Assembly: GCA_019163135.1 (NCBI GenBank)
Contig: JAFLKR010000015.1
Span: forward strand, 1-43,490
Length of the DNA stretch: 43,490 nucleotides
From: Desulfobulbaceae bacterium
GTDB taxonomy: Bacteria > Desulfobacterota > Desulfobulbia > Desulfobulbales > Desulfobulbaceae
Direction: 5' to 3'
A program made the translations under genes and the position numbers. Positions 1 to 8,856 of the stretch are shown piece after piece (within the stretch, counting starts at the first letter, position 1; each line of letters starts with the position of its first letter). The notes below the pieces were generated by a model. It was not told the DNA's origin. It saw nothing but the letters and a program-made list of their open reading frames with translations, and searched no databases.

Positions 1-86
1 GATGCCATGATATCCTCGCACATCAGCGAGCCGTAGGTGAATAAATCCTGGAGAGTTGGTTGCAGGGTAGACATAGGTGCAATCAT
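1..86 (-). CDS. Gamma-glutamylcyclotransferase-like (AIG2/GGCT) protein, N-terminal part only
   Basis: This gene enters the window from its start codon on the minus strand and runs off the left edge, so only about 28 codons are visible. The translation contains LFTYGSLMCEDIM, which matches the YGSLM substrate-loop signature at the N-terminus of AIG2/GGCT-fold gamma-glutamylcyclotransferases. Two in-frame ATGs are possible, at 86 and 74. Neither has a convincing Shine-Dalgarno sequence, so the start is uncertain. The gene lies about 50 bases downstream of the macro-domain gene on the same strand and may be co-transcribed with it. The family releases 5-oxoproline from gamma-glutamyl peptides, but many bacterial members have unknown substrates. 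The catalytic glutamate lies outside the window. Confidence 0.7.
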   Translation of the reverse strand, partial: MIAPMSTLQPTLQDLFTYGSLMCEDIMA

Positions 87-136
87 CAACAGGTGTTTAG
101 AGAGAAGGTGGTGGCGATAAGGTCGAAGGGTCGCCG

Positions 137-643
137 CTAATCCAGCCCATGGATGGCCTGGGCAAAGGCGAGCTTGGCCCGGGACTGAAAACAGACAATG
201 TACACCTCTTTTGGTTTGTGGTTGCGGTCAAGGAAGGATTGGATGGTATCGACGGCGACATCAGCTGCCTCGTCCAGAGGGAAACCGAAGGCACCGCAAC
301 TGATGGCCGGGAAGGCGATGGACTCGAGGTTGTGCTGCACCGCCAGTTCCAGACAATTGCGGTAGCAACTCGCCAGCAGGGCCGGTTCGTTGTTGTTGCC
401 ACCCTGCCAAATCGGTCCGACGGTGTGGATGACAAATTTAGCCGGCAGGTTGTAGCCCTTGGTAAGTACAGCCTGCCCGGTCTTGCAGCCGCCGATCTTG
501 CGGCATTCTTCCAGCAACTCCGGGCCCGCTGCCTGGTGAATGGCACCGTCGACTCCGCCACCGCCGAGCAGGGTTTCGTTGGCGGCATTGACGATAGCAT
601 CGACTTTCAGGGTGGTGATATCGGTTTCAATCAGATTGATCAT
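137..643 (-). CDS. ymdB: Macro-domain protein, O-acetyl-ADP-ribose deacetylase (YmdB-like)
   Basis: This is a single macro domain filling a 168-residue protein. Near the N-terminus is [20 protein letters not shown], the adenine and ribose binding loop of the MacroD/YmdB class. Later come GPIWQGG and the phosphate loop [10 protein letters not shown]. Proteins of this class hydrolyse O-acetyl-ADP-ribose and remove mono-ADP-ribose from acidic residues. The ATG at 643 is preferred over an in-frame GTG at 646, because an AAGGAG sits six bases upstream of the ATG. The length is normal for the family and nothing looks damaged. The neighbour downstream is a gamma-glutamylcyclotransferase-like gene. 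No obvious metabolic partner is present, so the physiological substrate is unknown. Confidence 0.92.
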   Translation of the reverse strand: MINLIETDITTLKVDAIVNAANETLLGGGGVDGAIHQAAGPELLEECRKIGGCKTGQAVLTKGYNLPAKFVIHTVGPIWQGGNNNEPALLASCYRNCLELAVQHNLESIAFPAISCGAFGFPLDEAADVAVDTIQSFLDRNHKPKEVYIVCFQSRAKLAFAQAIHGLD

Positions 644-1170
644 CACAATCTCCTTGTGAGCTGTGTTCGGGTATCTTCGACCGAAAAGACAGGCCGGCTA
701 TGGAGCATGGATCGCCGTTTAAGCGACAGATGTTTGTATTGTAGCATAAGATCAAAACATCCAAAGGTGAAAAGTGCATTCTGCGACCCCAGAGTGCAGA
801 TTAAGAGGCCTTAGTCATGGGAAACGGTGTGCAAACCGTGTCTTTCAAGAGGTATAAATTATTAACATTAAGTAGTTTTCGCCAATAAAAGGCCAGCGCA
901 GGAGATGAGGATGGAGCAAAGTGCCGCACCGGTAACAGCAAAAAGTATCCGGACCGCCGCCGTATTTCCATCGATTGTCAATTTTCTTTTCGCATGGTAA
1001 AAAACAATTTACTTTGCGGGTAACCCGAGCAGAGATTTGCGGATGCGTCGTCTGAACATCCAAGATATTGTAGCGATATGCAAAGGGTCCACGGCTGAGC
1101 TTTTTCCGCGAGGCCGAACCCGCAACCGCTTTTTAACACCCCGCCAATCAACCATACCTGGGATTTATCC
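644..1170. other. Intergenic region between divergent genes, no gene recognised
   Basis: This 527-base gap separates the divergently oriented macro-domain and CorC-like genes, so it should hold both promoters. I could not identify a convincing -35/-10 pair, riboswitch or terminator. Short open frames on the minus strand lack start sites and family resemblance, apart from a short peptide discussed under rejected observations. Confidence 0.5.
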
Positions 1171-2475
1171 ATGGATTTCATCTTGCTGTTGCTGCTCATC
1201 TTGTTGAACGGCGTTTTTTCCATGTCGGAGATTGCCGTCATTTCGTCGCGGGATGCCCGTCTGCAAAAATTAGCCAACGATGGCCGGCGAGGCGCCCGAT
1301 CAGCCCTGGCGCTTAAAAACAATCCCACCGTTTTTTTGTCGACCGTCCAGGTCGGAATCACCATGGTTGGCATCCTGAGCGGTGCCATCGGAGAAAATGC
1401 CCTGGCTGATCCCCTGTCAACATTGCTTGTGAAGGTCCCGCTGCTGGAACCCCATGCCCGGGTGATTGCCCTGACCTTGGTGGTTGTTCTGTTGACCTAT
1501 TTTTCCGTAGTTGTCGGTGAGTTGGTGCCCAAACGGTTAGGGTTGCAGGAACCGGAGCGAATCGCTTCTTTAGTCGGGGTGCCGATGAAGATGCTGGCGC
1601 GCATTGCCAAACCTCTGGTCTGGTTTTTTTCCACTTCCTCTAATCTGCTGCTCCGGTTGACCGGTGCGCAAAACCGGGAAGGGTTGTCTGTCACCAACGA
1701 AGAAATCAAGTTGTTGATGGAACAGGGAGCCGATGCAGGGGTTTTTCATGAAAGCGAGCGGGTTTTGGTCTCGAATGTTCTGCGTCTTGATGAACAGCCG
1801 ATTGTGGCGATAATGACCCATCGTCAGGATATATATTTGCTTGATATCAACCAACCGGAGGAGGAGATTCGTGGCCTGCTCGCCAGTTGCCCTTTTTCCC
1901 GCGTCATTGTCTGTCGCGGCGGGCTCGATGATATTCTGGGATTGTTGCGGACCGCTGATCTGCTCAAAGCCGCGTTGGCCAATTTGCCGTTGGCCATCGA
2001 ACAGTATATCCGTCAACCGCTTTATGTACCTGAATACGTGACAACTACCCAATTGCTGGAGAATTTTCGCAAGGTTTATCTGCAATGCGCCCTGGTGGTC
2101 GATGAATATGGCGATGTCCAGGGATTGGTAACCCTGACCGATGTCTTGACGGCCATTGTCGGCGAAGTGCCTTCGTCCGGGCTTACCCCCAAACATGATT
2201 TCATCGAACGCGAAGATGGTTCATGGCTGATTGATGGGGGCGTGACGGTTGAACGGGTGAAGTTTTTGCTTGAAATCAATCAGGACCTGCCGGGCGAGAA
2301 GAGTAGCACTTTCCATACCCTGGGGGGGTTCGCCATTCATATGCTGGGCAGAATCCCGAAGGAGGCTGATCATTTCGATAGTCACGGCTATCGTTTCGAA
2401 ATTGTTGATATGGATAATAACCGTATCGACAAGGTTTTGGTTGCACGGGTATCCGGACCGGAAGAGTACGATTGA
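1171..2475 (+). CDS. Hemolysin C/CorC-family membrane protein (DUF21-CBS-CBS-CorC_HlyC)
   Basis: The 434-residue protein has the full CNNM/CorC layout. An N-terminal DUF21 membrane domain (about residues 1-190) begins with a hydrophobic segment followed by GVFSMSEIAVISSR. Then come a CBS pair (about 195-330) containing VVDEYGDVQGLVTLTD, and a C-terminal CorC_HlyC domain (about 345-430) with DGSWLIDGG. Members are linked to Mg2+/Co2+ export or divalent-cation homeostasis in the inner membrane. The old name hemolysin is historical. The ATG has only a weak GGGA about eight bases upstream. The gene stands alone: the next gene, iorA, begins 258 bases later and is functionally unrelated. The transported ion cannot be told from sequence. 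Confidence 0.9.
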   Translation: MDFILLLLLILLNGVFSMSEIAVISSRDARLQKLANDGRRGARSALALKNNPTVFLSTVQVGITMVGILSGAIGENALADPLSTLLVKVPLLEPHARVIALTLVVVLLTYFSVVVGELVPKRLGLQEPERIASLVGVPMKMLARIAKPLVWFFSTSSNLLLRLTGAQNREGLSVTNEEIKLLMEQGADAGVFHESERVLVSNVLRLDEQPIVAIMTHRQDIYLLDINQPEEEIRGLLASCPFSRVIVCRGGLDDILGLLRTADLLKAALANLPLAIEQYIRQPLYVPEYVTTTQLLENFRKVYLQCALVVDEYGDVQGLVTLTDVLTAIVGEVPSSGLTPKHDFIEREDGSWLIDGGVTVERVKFLLEINQDLPGEKSSTFHTLGGFAIHMLGRIPKEADHFDSHGYRFEIVDMDNNRIDKVLVARVSGPEEYD

Positions 2476-2733
2476 ATCGGGGAGGAGAGAGGTTTTGTCG
2501 CGGACCTTCTGTTGATGAGGTCCTGGCCGGGTAATCGTTGCAGTGTGGCAAGTCTTGACCATTTGCGGGTCGCAAGGCGCCTTTTTTCCCAGGGAGGAGT
2601 CGAGGGCCATGAGCCCATTTTTTGGACGAAAGGTGGACTCCCCTGTTACCATAACAGAGATGTTTGGTGTAGTGGAGCCGTGCCGACCAGCATGGTTCAG
2701 CTTTCATCCTCTTGCAAACCGGTGAGGTAGCAT

Positions 2734-4602
2734 ATGAAGAACATGGGCGAGATGCTGTTGACCCAGGCGCCGTTTTCAGAAATTGTCATGGGCAATACGG
2801 CTCTGGTGCGGGCCATGATTGAAACCGGAACTCGGGTGGTGACCTCCTACCCCGGCTCCCCGACTCCGGAGGTAGCCACCGCGATCGAGTCGATTCCACT
2901 GGCCGAGCGGCCTTTTTATTTCGAGTTTTCCACTAACGAAAAAGTGGCCACCGAGGTCGCTTTCGGCGCCTCGCTCAACGGCCATCTAGCCACGGTTTTT
3001 TTCAAGAGCGTCGGCCTCAATGTGGCGGCGGATTCTTTTGTCCAACTCAGCCTGCTGCCGCTCATCGGCGGCCTGATCGTTGTCCTCGGCGACGATCCCG
3101 GGGCCAACTCCTCGCAAAATGAGCAGGACAATCGCCACTATGCCTACATGAGCTATACGCCCATTCTGGAACCTGCCAATCCGACCGAGGCCTATACCTA
3201 TTACAAAGAGGCCGCGGAACTTGCCAGAATCATGGGCAAAGCCGTTATCCTCAGACTTACCACCCATGTCTGCCACGCCAAGGAACGGGTGGTTTTTGCC
3301 GGTTGGAGCCCAACCCAGCCGGACAACACTCCGCGATTTGATCCGGCCAACGGTCCGTACATCCCCTTGGTGGCCGCGGTCTATCCCAAAAAACGTAAGG
3401 CCCTCAACGACCTGCAGTTGGTCGAGCAGTGGGTGGATAAACGCGACCTCCATCGCATCCACAACCATGGCAGCCCCTTGGGGATCATCGTTTCCGGGAT
3501 GGTCTATCTCTCCGTCCAGGATGTCTTGGCTCCGCTTGCCGATAAGCCCGACATTCTCAAACTGGCCATGCCGTATCCGGTGCCGTCACGGATCATCACC
3601 GAATTTCTTGCCACCCATCAGGAAGTCAAGGTTTTGGAAGAACTCGATGATACCTTGGAAAAAGAGGTGAAGACGCTCGCCTTTGATCATCGTTTAACCA
3701 CCAGGATCATCGGTAAGGCAGCGGTGGAGGACTGGATAGGCGAGTACACCCCGGACAAAGTCCATGATTTGCTCCATCAAACCTGGCCCGAGCGCATACC
3801 CGCCAGGAAAAACTATGCCGAGGATACCGCGAAATTGCTACCTCCGCGGCCTCCTCAGATGTGTCCGGGGTGCGGCCACCGGAGCGCTTTTCATGCCATC
3901 AAGCAGGCTCTACCCGCTGACAGGACCATCACCGTTGCCGATATCGGCTGCCACACCCTCGGGTTTCAGGAACCCTACCGCATGGGCGAGGTCCTGCTCT
4001 GCATGGGCGCTTCCCCCGGTATCGGCTCCGGACTGAGCCTGTTGAACGATGCACGTAAAGTGGTCGCCTTTCTAGGTGATTCGACCTTCTTCCATGCCGG
4101 CATCCCCGGCATTATCAACGCCTTGTTCAATCAACACAATCTGACCTTGATCATCATGGAGAACGGAACCACCGCCATGACCGGGCATCAGGATCATGCC
4201 GCTTCCGGTCGAAATTTTAACGAGGTGGTCGAGGCGATTCCGATTCGACAGGTCCTTGAGGGGTTGGGGGTCAAGCATATCTTCGAGATTGACACCTACC
4301 GCCAGCGGGAGTTGGGAGCGATGGTGCGAGACGCTGTGGCCCTTGACACCTTCAGTGTCGTCATCGCCCGTCATCCCTGCATGCTTCTTTTTACCCGAAA
4401 TCTCAGGAGGAAAGGAGGGACAGCTCCGCATCCCGTCAGTATCGATCAGGAAAAATGCAAGAGAATACACGCTTGCATCCAGGACTTCGGCTGTCCGAGT
4501 TTTTTGCGAGCGTCGGATGGCACGGTGACGGTGAACCGGGAACTTTGCATCGGCGACGGTTCCTGCCTGCAGACCTGCCCGTCAAAAGCGATTACCCGGT
4601 AA
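2734..4602 (+). CDS. iorA: Indolepyruvate:ferredoxin oxidoreductase, alpha subunit
   Basis: This is the large subunit of the thiamine-diphosphate enzyme that oxidatively decarboxylates aryl-2-oxoacids to aryl-acetyl-CoA, passing electrons to ferredoxin. The 622-residue protein has the N-terminal pyrimidine-binding domain (SYPGSPTPEV near the start) and a TPP domain beginning MCPGCGHRSAFHAI. The Mg-TPP site is GDSTFFHAGIPGIINALFNQ. A C-terminal ferredoxin-like tail follows. The tail is unusual: position 578 is Ile and position 608 is Asp where the family normally has the second cysteine of each 4Fe-4S motif. That leaves C575, C581 and C587, and C605, C611 and C615. The ATG has GAGG six bases upstream. 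iorB follows after 19 bases, as expected for an iorAB operon. Confidence 0.95.
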   Translation: MKNMGEMLLTQAPFSEIVMGNTALVRAMIETGTRVVTSYPGSPTPEVATAIESIPLAERPFYFEFSTNEKVATEVAFGASLNGHLATVFFKSVGLNVAADSFVQLSLLPLIGGLIVVLGDDPGANSSQNEQDNRHYAYMSYTPILEPANPTEAYTYYKEAAELARIMGKAVILRLTTHVCHAKERVVFAGWSPTQPDNTPRFDPANGPYIPLVAAVYPKKRKALNDLQLVEQWVDKRDLHRIHNHGSPLGIIVSGMVYLSVQDVLAPLADKPDILKLAMPYPVPSRIITEFLATHQEVKVLEELDDTLEKEVKTLAFDHRLTTRIIGKAAVEDWIGEYTPDKVHDLLHQTWPERIPARKNYAEDTAKLLPPRPPQMCPGCGHRSAFHAIKQALPADRTITVADIGCHTLGFQEPYRMGEVLLCMGASPGIGSGLSLLNDARKVVAFLGDSTFFHAGIPGIINALFNQHNLTLIIMENGTTAMTGHQDHAASGRNFNEVVEAIPIRQVLEGLGVKHIFEIDTYRQRELGAMVRDAVALDTFSVVIARHPCMLLFTRNLRRKGGTAPHPVSIDQEKCKRIHACIQDFGCPSFLRASDGTVTVNRELCIGDGSCLQTCPSKAITR

Positions 4603-4621
4603 CGGCCCGCAGGAGTAACTT

Positions 4622-5191
4622 ATGCAATCCTACAATATCTATCTTTGTGGTGTCGGCGGTCAGGGAATCGGCCTCCTCAGTGAAATTCTGCTCCGGGCCG
4701 CCGATTATTCCGGCTATGCCGCCAAGGCGGTGGACACCCATGGCCTGGCGCAGCGCGGTGGCACGGTAATCTCGCAGATACGTCTTGGCAAAGTGGTTTT
4801 TACGCCGATGATCCCCGCACGATCCGCCGATCTGGTGGTCGCCCTTGAACGGCATGAGGCGCTTCGGGGTTTACAGGTGGCGTTGCGGGACCAGGGCACG
4901 CTTATCTATTACAATACCGTCTTTCAGCCGCTGGGCGTTCGTCTGGGGAATGACATTGAAGTCAGCGCAGCCGATATCGAAGCTGCCGGCCGCCAGCGGG
5001 GAATAACGGTGTATCAGGTGGCGCGGCCGGATATTCCGGATCCCCGGATGCAGAACATCGCGGTGCTGGCTGAAATCCATCGGCGCGGATTGGTCCCCGG
5101 CCTTCAGGCCGCTCATTTTCTGCAGGCCATGGAGGATCTGCTCGCCGGCACGGTGCTGGAGGCTAATCTTCGGCTCTTCCATGCCCCCTGA
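4622..5191 (+). CDS. iorB: Indolepyruvate:ferredoxin oxidoreductase, beta subunit
   Basis: The 189-residue protein is the small, gamma-type subunit of 2-oxoacid:ferredoxin oxidoreductases. It opens with a GVGGQGIGLLSEIL loop and has DTHGLAQRGGTVISQIRLG, both typical of IorB. In this family the subunit helps form the CoA-side of the active site and pairs with IorA. It begins 19 bases after iorA with AGGAG upstream of the ATG, so the two are almost certainly co-transcribed. Length is normal. The gene ends facing recR (convergent). No clear intrinsic terminator is visible in the roughly 180-base gap. Confidence 0.95.
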   Translation: MQSYNIYLCGVGGQGIGLLSEILLRAADYSGYAAKAVDTHGLAQRGGTVISQIRLGKVVFTPMIPARSADLVVALERHEALRGLQVALRDQGTLIYYNTVFQPLGVRLGNDIEVSAADIEAAGRQRGITVYQVARPDIPDPRMQNIAVLAEIHRRGLVPGLQAAHFLQAMEDLLAGTVLEANLRLFHAP

Positions 5192-5368
5192 TTGTTGAGC
5201 AGGAGGAGATGGGCTGGGCATCGGTGGTCGGTACTGTTGAACATGAGGCCGTTTGAGGCGCAGGCAACGGGATAGAGGGTCTTTCGGCTTGAAGGTCAGG
5301 GGGATTTATGGTGGAACGACTGGATGGCCAGCCCGCAGGGGCCGGCAAACGCTTGACAACGCCAGATT

Positions 5369-5980
5369 TCAGGGCAGTTCGTTAAGCGATTGGCGGGATT
5401 CGATCGCCCTGGCCAGGGTGTGCTCGTCGGCGTATTTGATATCCATGCCCATGGGGATGCCGCAGGCCAGTCGACTGAGCCGGACAGGAGCCCCCTGGAG
5501 GATATCGGCGAGGTAGCAGGCAGTGGCCTCGCCCGGTACCGTGGAACTGGTGGCGATCAGCACCTCGTCGACGCTGCCGGAAGCGATCCGTTGCCGCAGT
5601 TCCTGGATTTTGAGTTCGTCCGGTCCAATGCCGTCCATCGGGGCGATCACGCCATGGAGAATATGATAGACGCCGCGGAAGACGCCGGTTTTTTCAATGG
5701 CGATCTGGTCGCCCGGTTCTTCAACCACGCAGACCAATCGGGGGTCACGGTTGGGATTGCCGCATATCACACAGGGATTGGTTTCGGAAAAGGTGAAACA
5801 CTGGTGGCAGAGGTGGATGGTCTCGTGCAGCACCAGCAGGTCATTGGCTAAATTCCTGGCCTCGGCCGCCGGTCTGCGGAGGATGTAGAGGGCCAGTCGG
5901 GTCGCGGTTTTGCGGCCAATCCCGGGCAGTTTATTCAGGTCGCTGATCAGGCGCTCCAGAGCGGGTGGAATGACCTGCAT
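5369..5980 (-). CDS. recR: Recombination mediator protein RecR
   Basis: The 203-residue protein shows the RecR layout. An N-terminal helix-hairpin-helix (LNKLPGIGRKTATRLALYIL) is followed by a C4 zinc finger (CHQC then CVIC). A Toprim domain follows, with VVEEPGDQIAIE and HGVIAPMDGIGP, and then the C-terminal Walker-B-like region. RecR acts with RecF/RecO to load RecA on gapped DNA. The ATG follows the TAA stop of the upstream YbaB gene with no intervening base, so translational coupling is likely. Gene order dnaX-ybaB-recR is one of the most conserved bacterial linkages and supports the call. Confidence 0.97.
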   Translation of the reverse strand: MQVIPPALERLISDLNKLPGIGRKTATRLALYILRRPAAEARNLANDLLVLHETIHLCHQCFTFSETNPCVICGNPNRDPRLVCVVEEPGDQIAIEKTGVFRGVYHILHGVIAPMDGIGPDELKIQELRQRIASGSVDEVLIATSSTVPGEATACYLADILQGAPVRLSRLACGIPMGMDIKYADEHTLARAIESRQSLNELP

Positions 5981-6289
5981 TTACATGAGACCCGGTATGT
6001 TGAGGCCGCCGGTCAGGCGCGCCATCTCCGTTTTCCCGAGTTCCTTGGCTTTGTTGAGGCCGTCGTTTACCGCTGCGACCACCAGATCCTGGAGCATCTG
6101 GGTGTTTTCGGGTTGCACGATCGCCTTTTCAATCACCAGTGAGAGCAGTTCGCCTTTGCCGTTAAGCGTGGCGGTCACCATGCCGGCTCCGGCTGAACCG
6201 GTGACCTGCTGGGAGCCCAGATCGTTTTGCACCGTCGCCAGTTTCTCCTGGAGTTGTTGCGCCTGTTTTATCAAATCGCCCATGTTCAT
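5981..6289 (-). CDS. ybaB: YbaB/EbfC-family nucleoid-associated protein
   Basis: This 102-residue protein starts MNMGDLIKQAQQLQEKLA, the helical dimerisation segment of YbaB/EbfC. It continues with a central beta region containing GKGELLSLVIEKAI and a C-terminal helix with VAAVNDGLNKAKEL. Family members form tweezer-shaped dimers that bind DNA with little sequence preference. It lies between dnaX (80-base gap) and recR (directly abutting), the standard arrangement. Upstream of the ATG a GAGG lies at a rather long 11-base spacing. Nothing in the sequence is unusual. Confidence 0.95.
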   Translation of the reverse strand: MNMGDLIKQAQQLQEKLATVQNDLGSQQVTGSAGAGMVTATLNGKGELLSLVIEKAIVQPENTQMLQDLVVAAVNDGLNKAKELGKTEMARLTGGLNIPGLM

Positions 6290-6369
6290 TGTCTGTCATA
6301 CCTCTGAGTAAATATGGTTGGCGACCTGCGGCAAGCACGTAGGGTGGCCAGGGTTGAGAGCGGTCTCGT

Positions 6370-8265
6370 TCATTCCGGGGTGGCGGAAGGGTCTGCAGCC
6401 GATAGCGTGGCCGCCGGACTACTGGTGCGGTAACGGGGGCCAATCCTGATGTCGCCGACCTGACCGGTAAAGATGTCCAACGCGGTCAGCACCAAGGGGT
6501 CGTTGGCCAGTGCGCGTCGTTCCTGCTGCGGCGCCAGACCGTTTGCCGGATCGATGGCGCAGGCACTGGAACCCGGGACCGCAAACTGGATACGGAGATT
6601 CTCCTGAAAAAAATCGAGGACAAACTCGGTAAGCGTATTGATGTGGCTGCTCTGTTTCAACATGGTGCAGTCGGCGCTGTCATCGAAACGGATGAGCAGT
6701 TCTTCACCCTTGCGCTCCACCGAGGAGGCCAGCTGCAGGGCCCCGGACATCCAGGGTTGGCGCTCATGCACATATTTGAGAAAAAGGCTCCAGTGCTGGC
6801 GGATACGTTTTTTTTCGTCGGCCGGTGCTGTGGGCATGGCCTCCTGGCGGGATGAGGTTACCTCTACCTGGGCAGCGGGTTGCGGCGGTTGTTCAGGTGG
6901 CGATTCCTTTGGGAAGGGAGCAGACGGCTGCAACTCTGGCAGAGGCTCCGGTGCTGCCGGTGTGCTGGGTTGGAAGCGTTGGGATGATTCGCGCGCGGGT
7001 GCGAAGGCTGCCTGGGCTGGTTGAACCGGGGCAGGCGCGGACGACGGTTGCTTGTGGGGAATCGTCGCCGGTGGTTGCGGTGATACAACAGCAACAGGAC
7101 TGGCAGGCAGGGTCTCGAGGGGTGCGCCGGCCAGCAGCTGATCAAACCGGGCGATGAGGTCGGAGACGGGGACCACATCACGGAATTGGACGGCGCGGAT
7201 AAAGGTTAGCTCCAGCGCCAGTCGGGGTTGTTGAGAAAAGGTGGCTTTTTCCAGGCCTTCCAAGAGCAGATTGAAAATAGCTGACAGGGTTTCCAGAGAG
7301 TGGAGCGCTGCTGTTTGCTGCAAGAGGGTCAGTTCCTCTTCGGTTGCCTCAAGGAGGTCAGCCGGTTTTTTGCTGACCTTGCAGACAATCAGGCTTCGGA
7401 ACCAAGTGAGGAGATCGTTGCTGAATCGTCTGGTATCCGTGCCATGGAGATACATCTCGTCCAGCAGGGTATAAACCGCCCCCAGGTCGCCGCTCAGGAG
7501 GGCCGCTCCCAGATTGGCGACCAGTTGATGGCTGACCAGGCCGAGAACGTCAATGACATCCTCGGTTTTGACCGTCTGGCCGCAATAAGAGAAAATCTGG
7601 TCAAGGAGACTGAGGCCGTCACGGACACTGCCGCCCGCCTCGCGCACGATCATGTCAAGCGCCTCCGGTTCCACTTGCACACTTTCTAACGAAGCGAGCC
7701 GGTTAAAATGGGCGATGAGCTCGGCGTGGCCCAGGCGTTTAAGTTCATAGCGCTGGCAACGGGAGAGAATAGTCACCGGTACCTTGTGCAGTTCGGTGGT
7801 GGCAAACATGAAATAAACATGGCTGGGCGGTTCTTCCAGGGTCTTCAGCAGGGCATTGAAGGCCTCGGTGGTGAGCATGTGGACTTCATCAATGATAATG
7901 ATCTTGTACCGCGAACTGGTGGGCATGAAGCGGATTTTTTCTTTCAGTTCACGGATTTCCTGGATGCCACGATTAGAGGCGCCGTCAACTTCCTGCAGAT
8001 CAATACTTGCGCCTTCGGTAATTTGCCGGCAGGAACGGCACAGATTACAGGGCTCGGCGGCCGGCCCCTGTTCGCAGTTGAGAGCCTTGGCCATGATTCG
8101 AGCCAAGGTAGTTTTACCGGTGCCGCGTACTCCACTGAAAATAAGAGCATGGGGAACGCGACCCTGGACCAGGGCATTCTGGAGGGTGCGAACCACCGCC
8201 TTCTGCCCGATTACTTCTGCAAAGGTTTGCGGCCGCGATTTTCTGGCAAGGACAAGATAGGACAA
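6370..8265 (-). CDS. dnaX: DNA polymerase III subunits gamma/tau
   Basis: The 631-residue protein is the clamp-loader ATPase. The N-terminal AAA+ core has Walker A GVRGTGKTTL, a four-cysteine zinc module ending CNLCRSC, Walker B/DEVHML and the SRC arginine-finger motif (LSRCQRYEL). Domain III ends around residue 365. It is followed by a Pro/Gln/Ala-rich linker to about residue 480 and then a C-terminal tau domain. The start is TTG at 8265. No in-frame ATG lies upstream, and the N-terminus MSYLVLARKSRPQTF aligns with the E. coli start. A run of eight A residues at codons 484-486 could permit slippage to a shorter gamma form (see separate entry). The SRP RNA gene lies just upstream on the same strand. 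Confidence 0.96.
   Translation of the reverse strand: MSYLVLARKSRPQTFAEVIGQKAVVRTLQNALVQGRVPHALIFSGVRGTGKTTLARIMAKALNCEQGPAAEPCNLCRSCRQITEGASIDLQEVDGASNRGIQEIRELKEKIRFMPTSSRYKIIIIDEVHMLTTEAFNALLKTLEEPPSHVYFMFATTELHKVPVTILSRCQRYELKRLGHAELIAHFNRLASLESVQVEPEALDMIVREAGGSVRDGLSLLDQIFSYCGQTVKTEDVIDVLGLVSHQLVANLGAALLSGDLGAVYTLLDEMYLHGTDTRRFSNDLLTWFRSLIVCKVSKKPADLLEATEEELTLLQQTAALHSLETLSAIFNLLLEGLEKATFSQQPRLALELTFIRAVQFRDVVPVSDLIARFDQLLAGAPLETLPASPVAVVSPQPPATIPHKQPSSAPAPVQPAQAAFAPARESSQRFQPSTPAAPEPLPELQPSAPFPKESPPEQPPQPAAQVEVTSSRQEAMPTAPADEKKRIRQHWSLFLKYVHERQPWMSGALQLASSVERKGEELLIRFDDSADCTMLKQSSHINTLTEFVLDFFQENLRIQFAVPGSSACAIDPANGLAPQQERRALANDPLVLTALDIFTGQVGDIRIGPRYRTSSPAATLSAADPSATPE
6808..6815 (-). 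other. Eight-adenine run inside dnaX, candidate slippage site
   Basis: On the coding strand the codons GAA AAA AAA (residues 484-486) form an uninterrupted run of eight A. Insertion of one extra A by polymerase slippage would give about 14 out-of-frame codons and a TGA, making a product of about 500 residues. That product would lack the tau C-terminal domain. Loss of one A opens a longer alternative frame that also ends early. Thermus dnaX makes gamma by slippage on an A-run. Function here is inferred only. Confidence 0.35.
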
Positions 8266-8353
8266 GGTGAATACCGGCAGTCAATGATCAGGGGATTGGA
8301 TGTATCCCTGGCTCATCCTGACAGGAGGCAGGGATGCATATCGGTGGAAAAAA

Positions 8354-8455
<102 letters not shown>

Positions 8456-8856
8456 ACACTGATGATCATCTGGTTACGGAAGAGAGGTGATGTTATTTTT
8501 GCAGGGGCTTCAAACAAATAATTTCCAGATTGGCGTTGATGGCCTTAGGATATTATTTGCCAGCATGCCTTCTTTCTCTTCGGTTTGCCGTTTATACTCT
8601 TCATTGCGGGGAGCGTCAAGAAAATTAATGGAGAGAAACTGCGGTTTCGGCTTTGCCTGACAATGCGAGAAGCCGAAAACAGAAAGGATCTTTTGGGCGT
8701 ATAAGCAGTCGGGGGAAATTGTTTGCGGGAGAAAGGAAATACAGCATAAAATTCCGTCACCCCCAATGTATTGGGGGTGACGGAGTCGGTGATCGGGGCG
8801 TCGGTTGCGAATGACTGCGTTTAAAAAAAGTTGCGTACCGGTCTTGTGAAAAAATA
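8456..8856. other. Intergenic region holding a strong stem-loop and the ffs promoter area
   Basis: This 400-base gap lies between meaB and the SRP RNA gene, both on the minus strand. No gene was recognised. It contains one perfect inverted repeat (separate entry) and must hold the ffs promoter upstream of 8455. I could not place convincing hexamers there. A 73-codon minus-strand frame begins inside the hairpin and looks spurious. Confidence 0.5.
8753..8784 (-). terminator. Perfect 14-bp stem-loop downstream of meaB, probable terminator
   Basis: Positions 8753-8766 and 8771-8784 are perfectly complementary around a TGTA loop. On the minus strand the hairpin follows the meaB stop by about 70 bases and leads into ATTTTATG, a weak U-tract. 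It is the likely end of the propionate-module transcript. The stem is strong but the U-run is poor, so it may also act mainly as a 3' stabiliser. Confidence 0.65.

Noticed and set aside
868-995. Minus-strand peptide KRKLTIDGNTAAVRILFAV resembling the start of pyruvate:ferredoxin oxidoreductase
   Set aside because: Only about a dozen residues match, there is no ATG or ribosome-binding site, and the rest reads as an unrelated hydrophobic stretch. It could be a tiny relic or chance.
8545-8766. 73-codon minus-strand frame
   Set aside because: Its start lies inside the meaB terminator hairpin and the sequence has no family features or Shine-Dalgarno.
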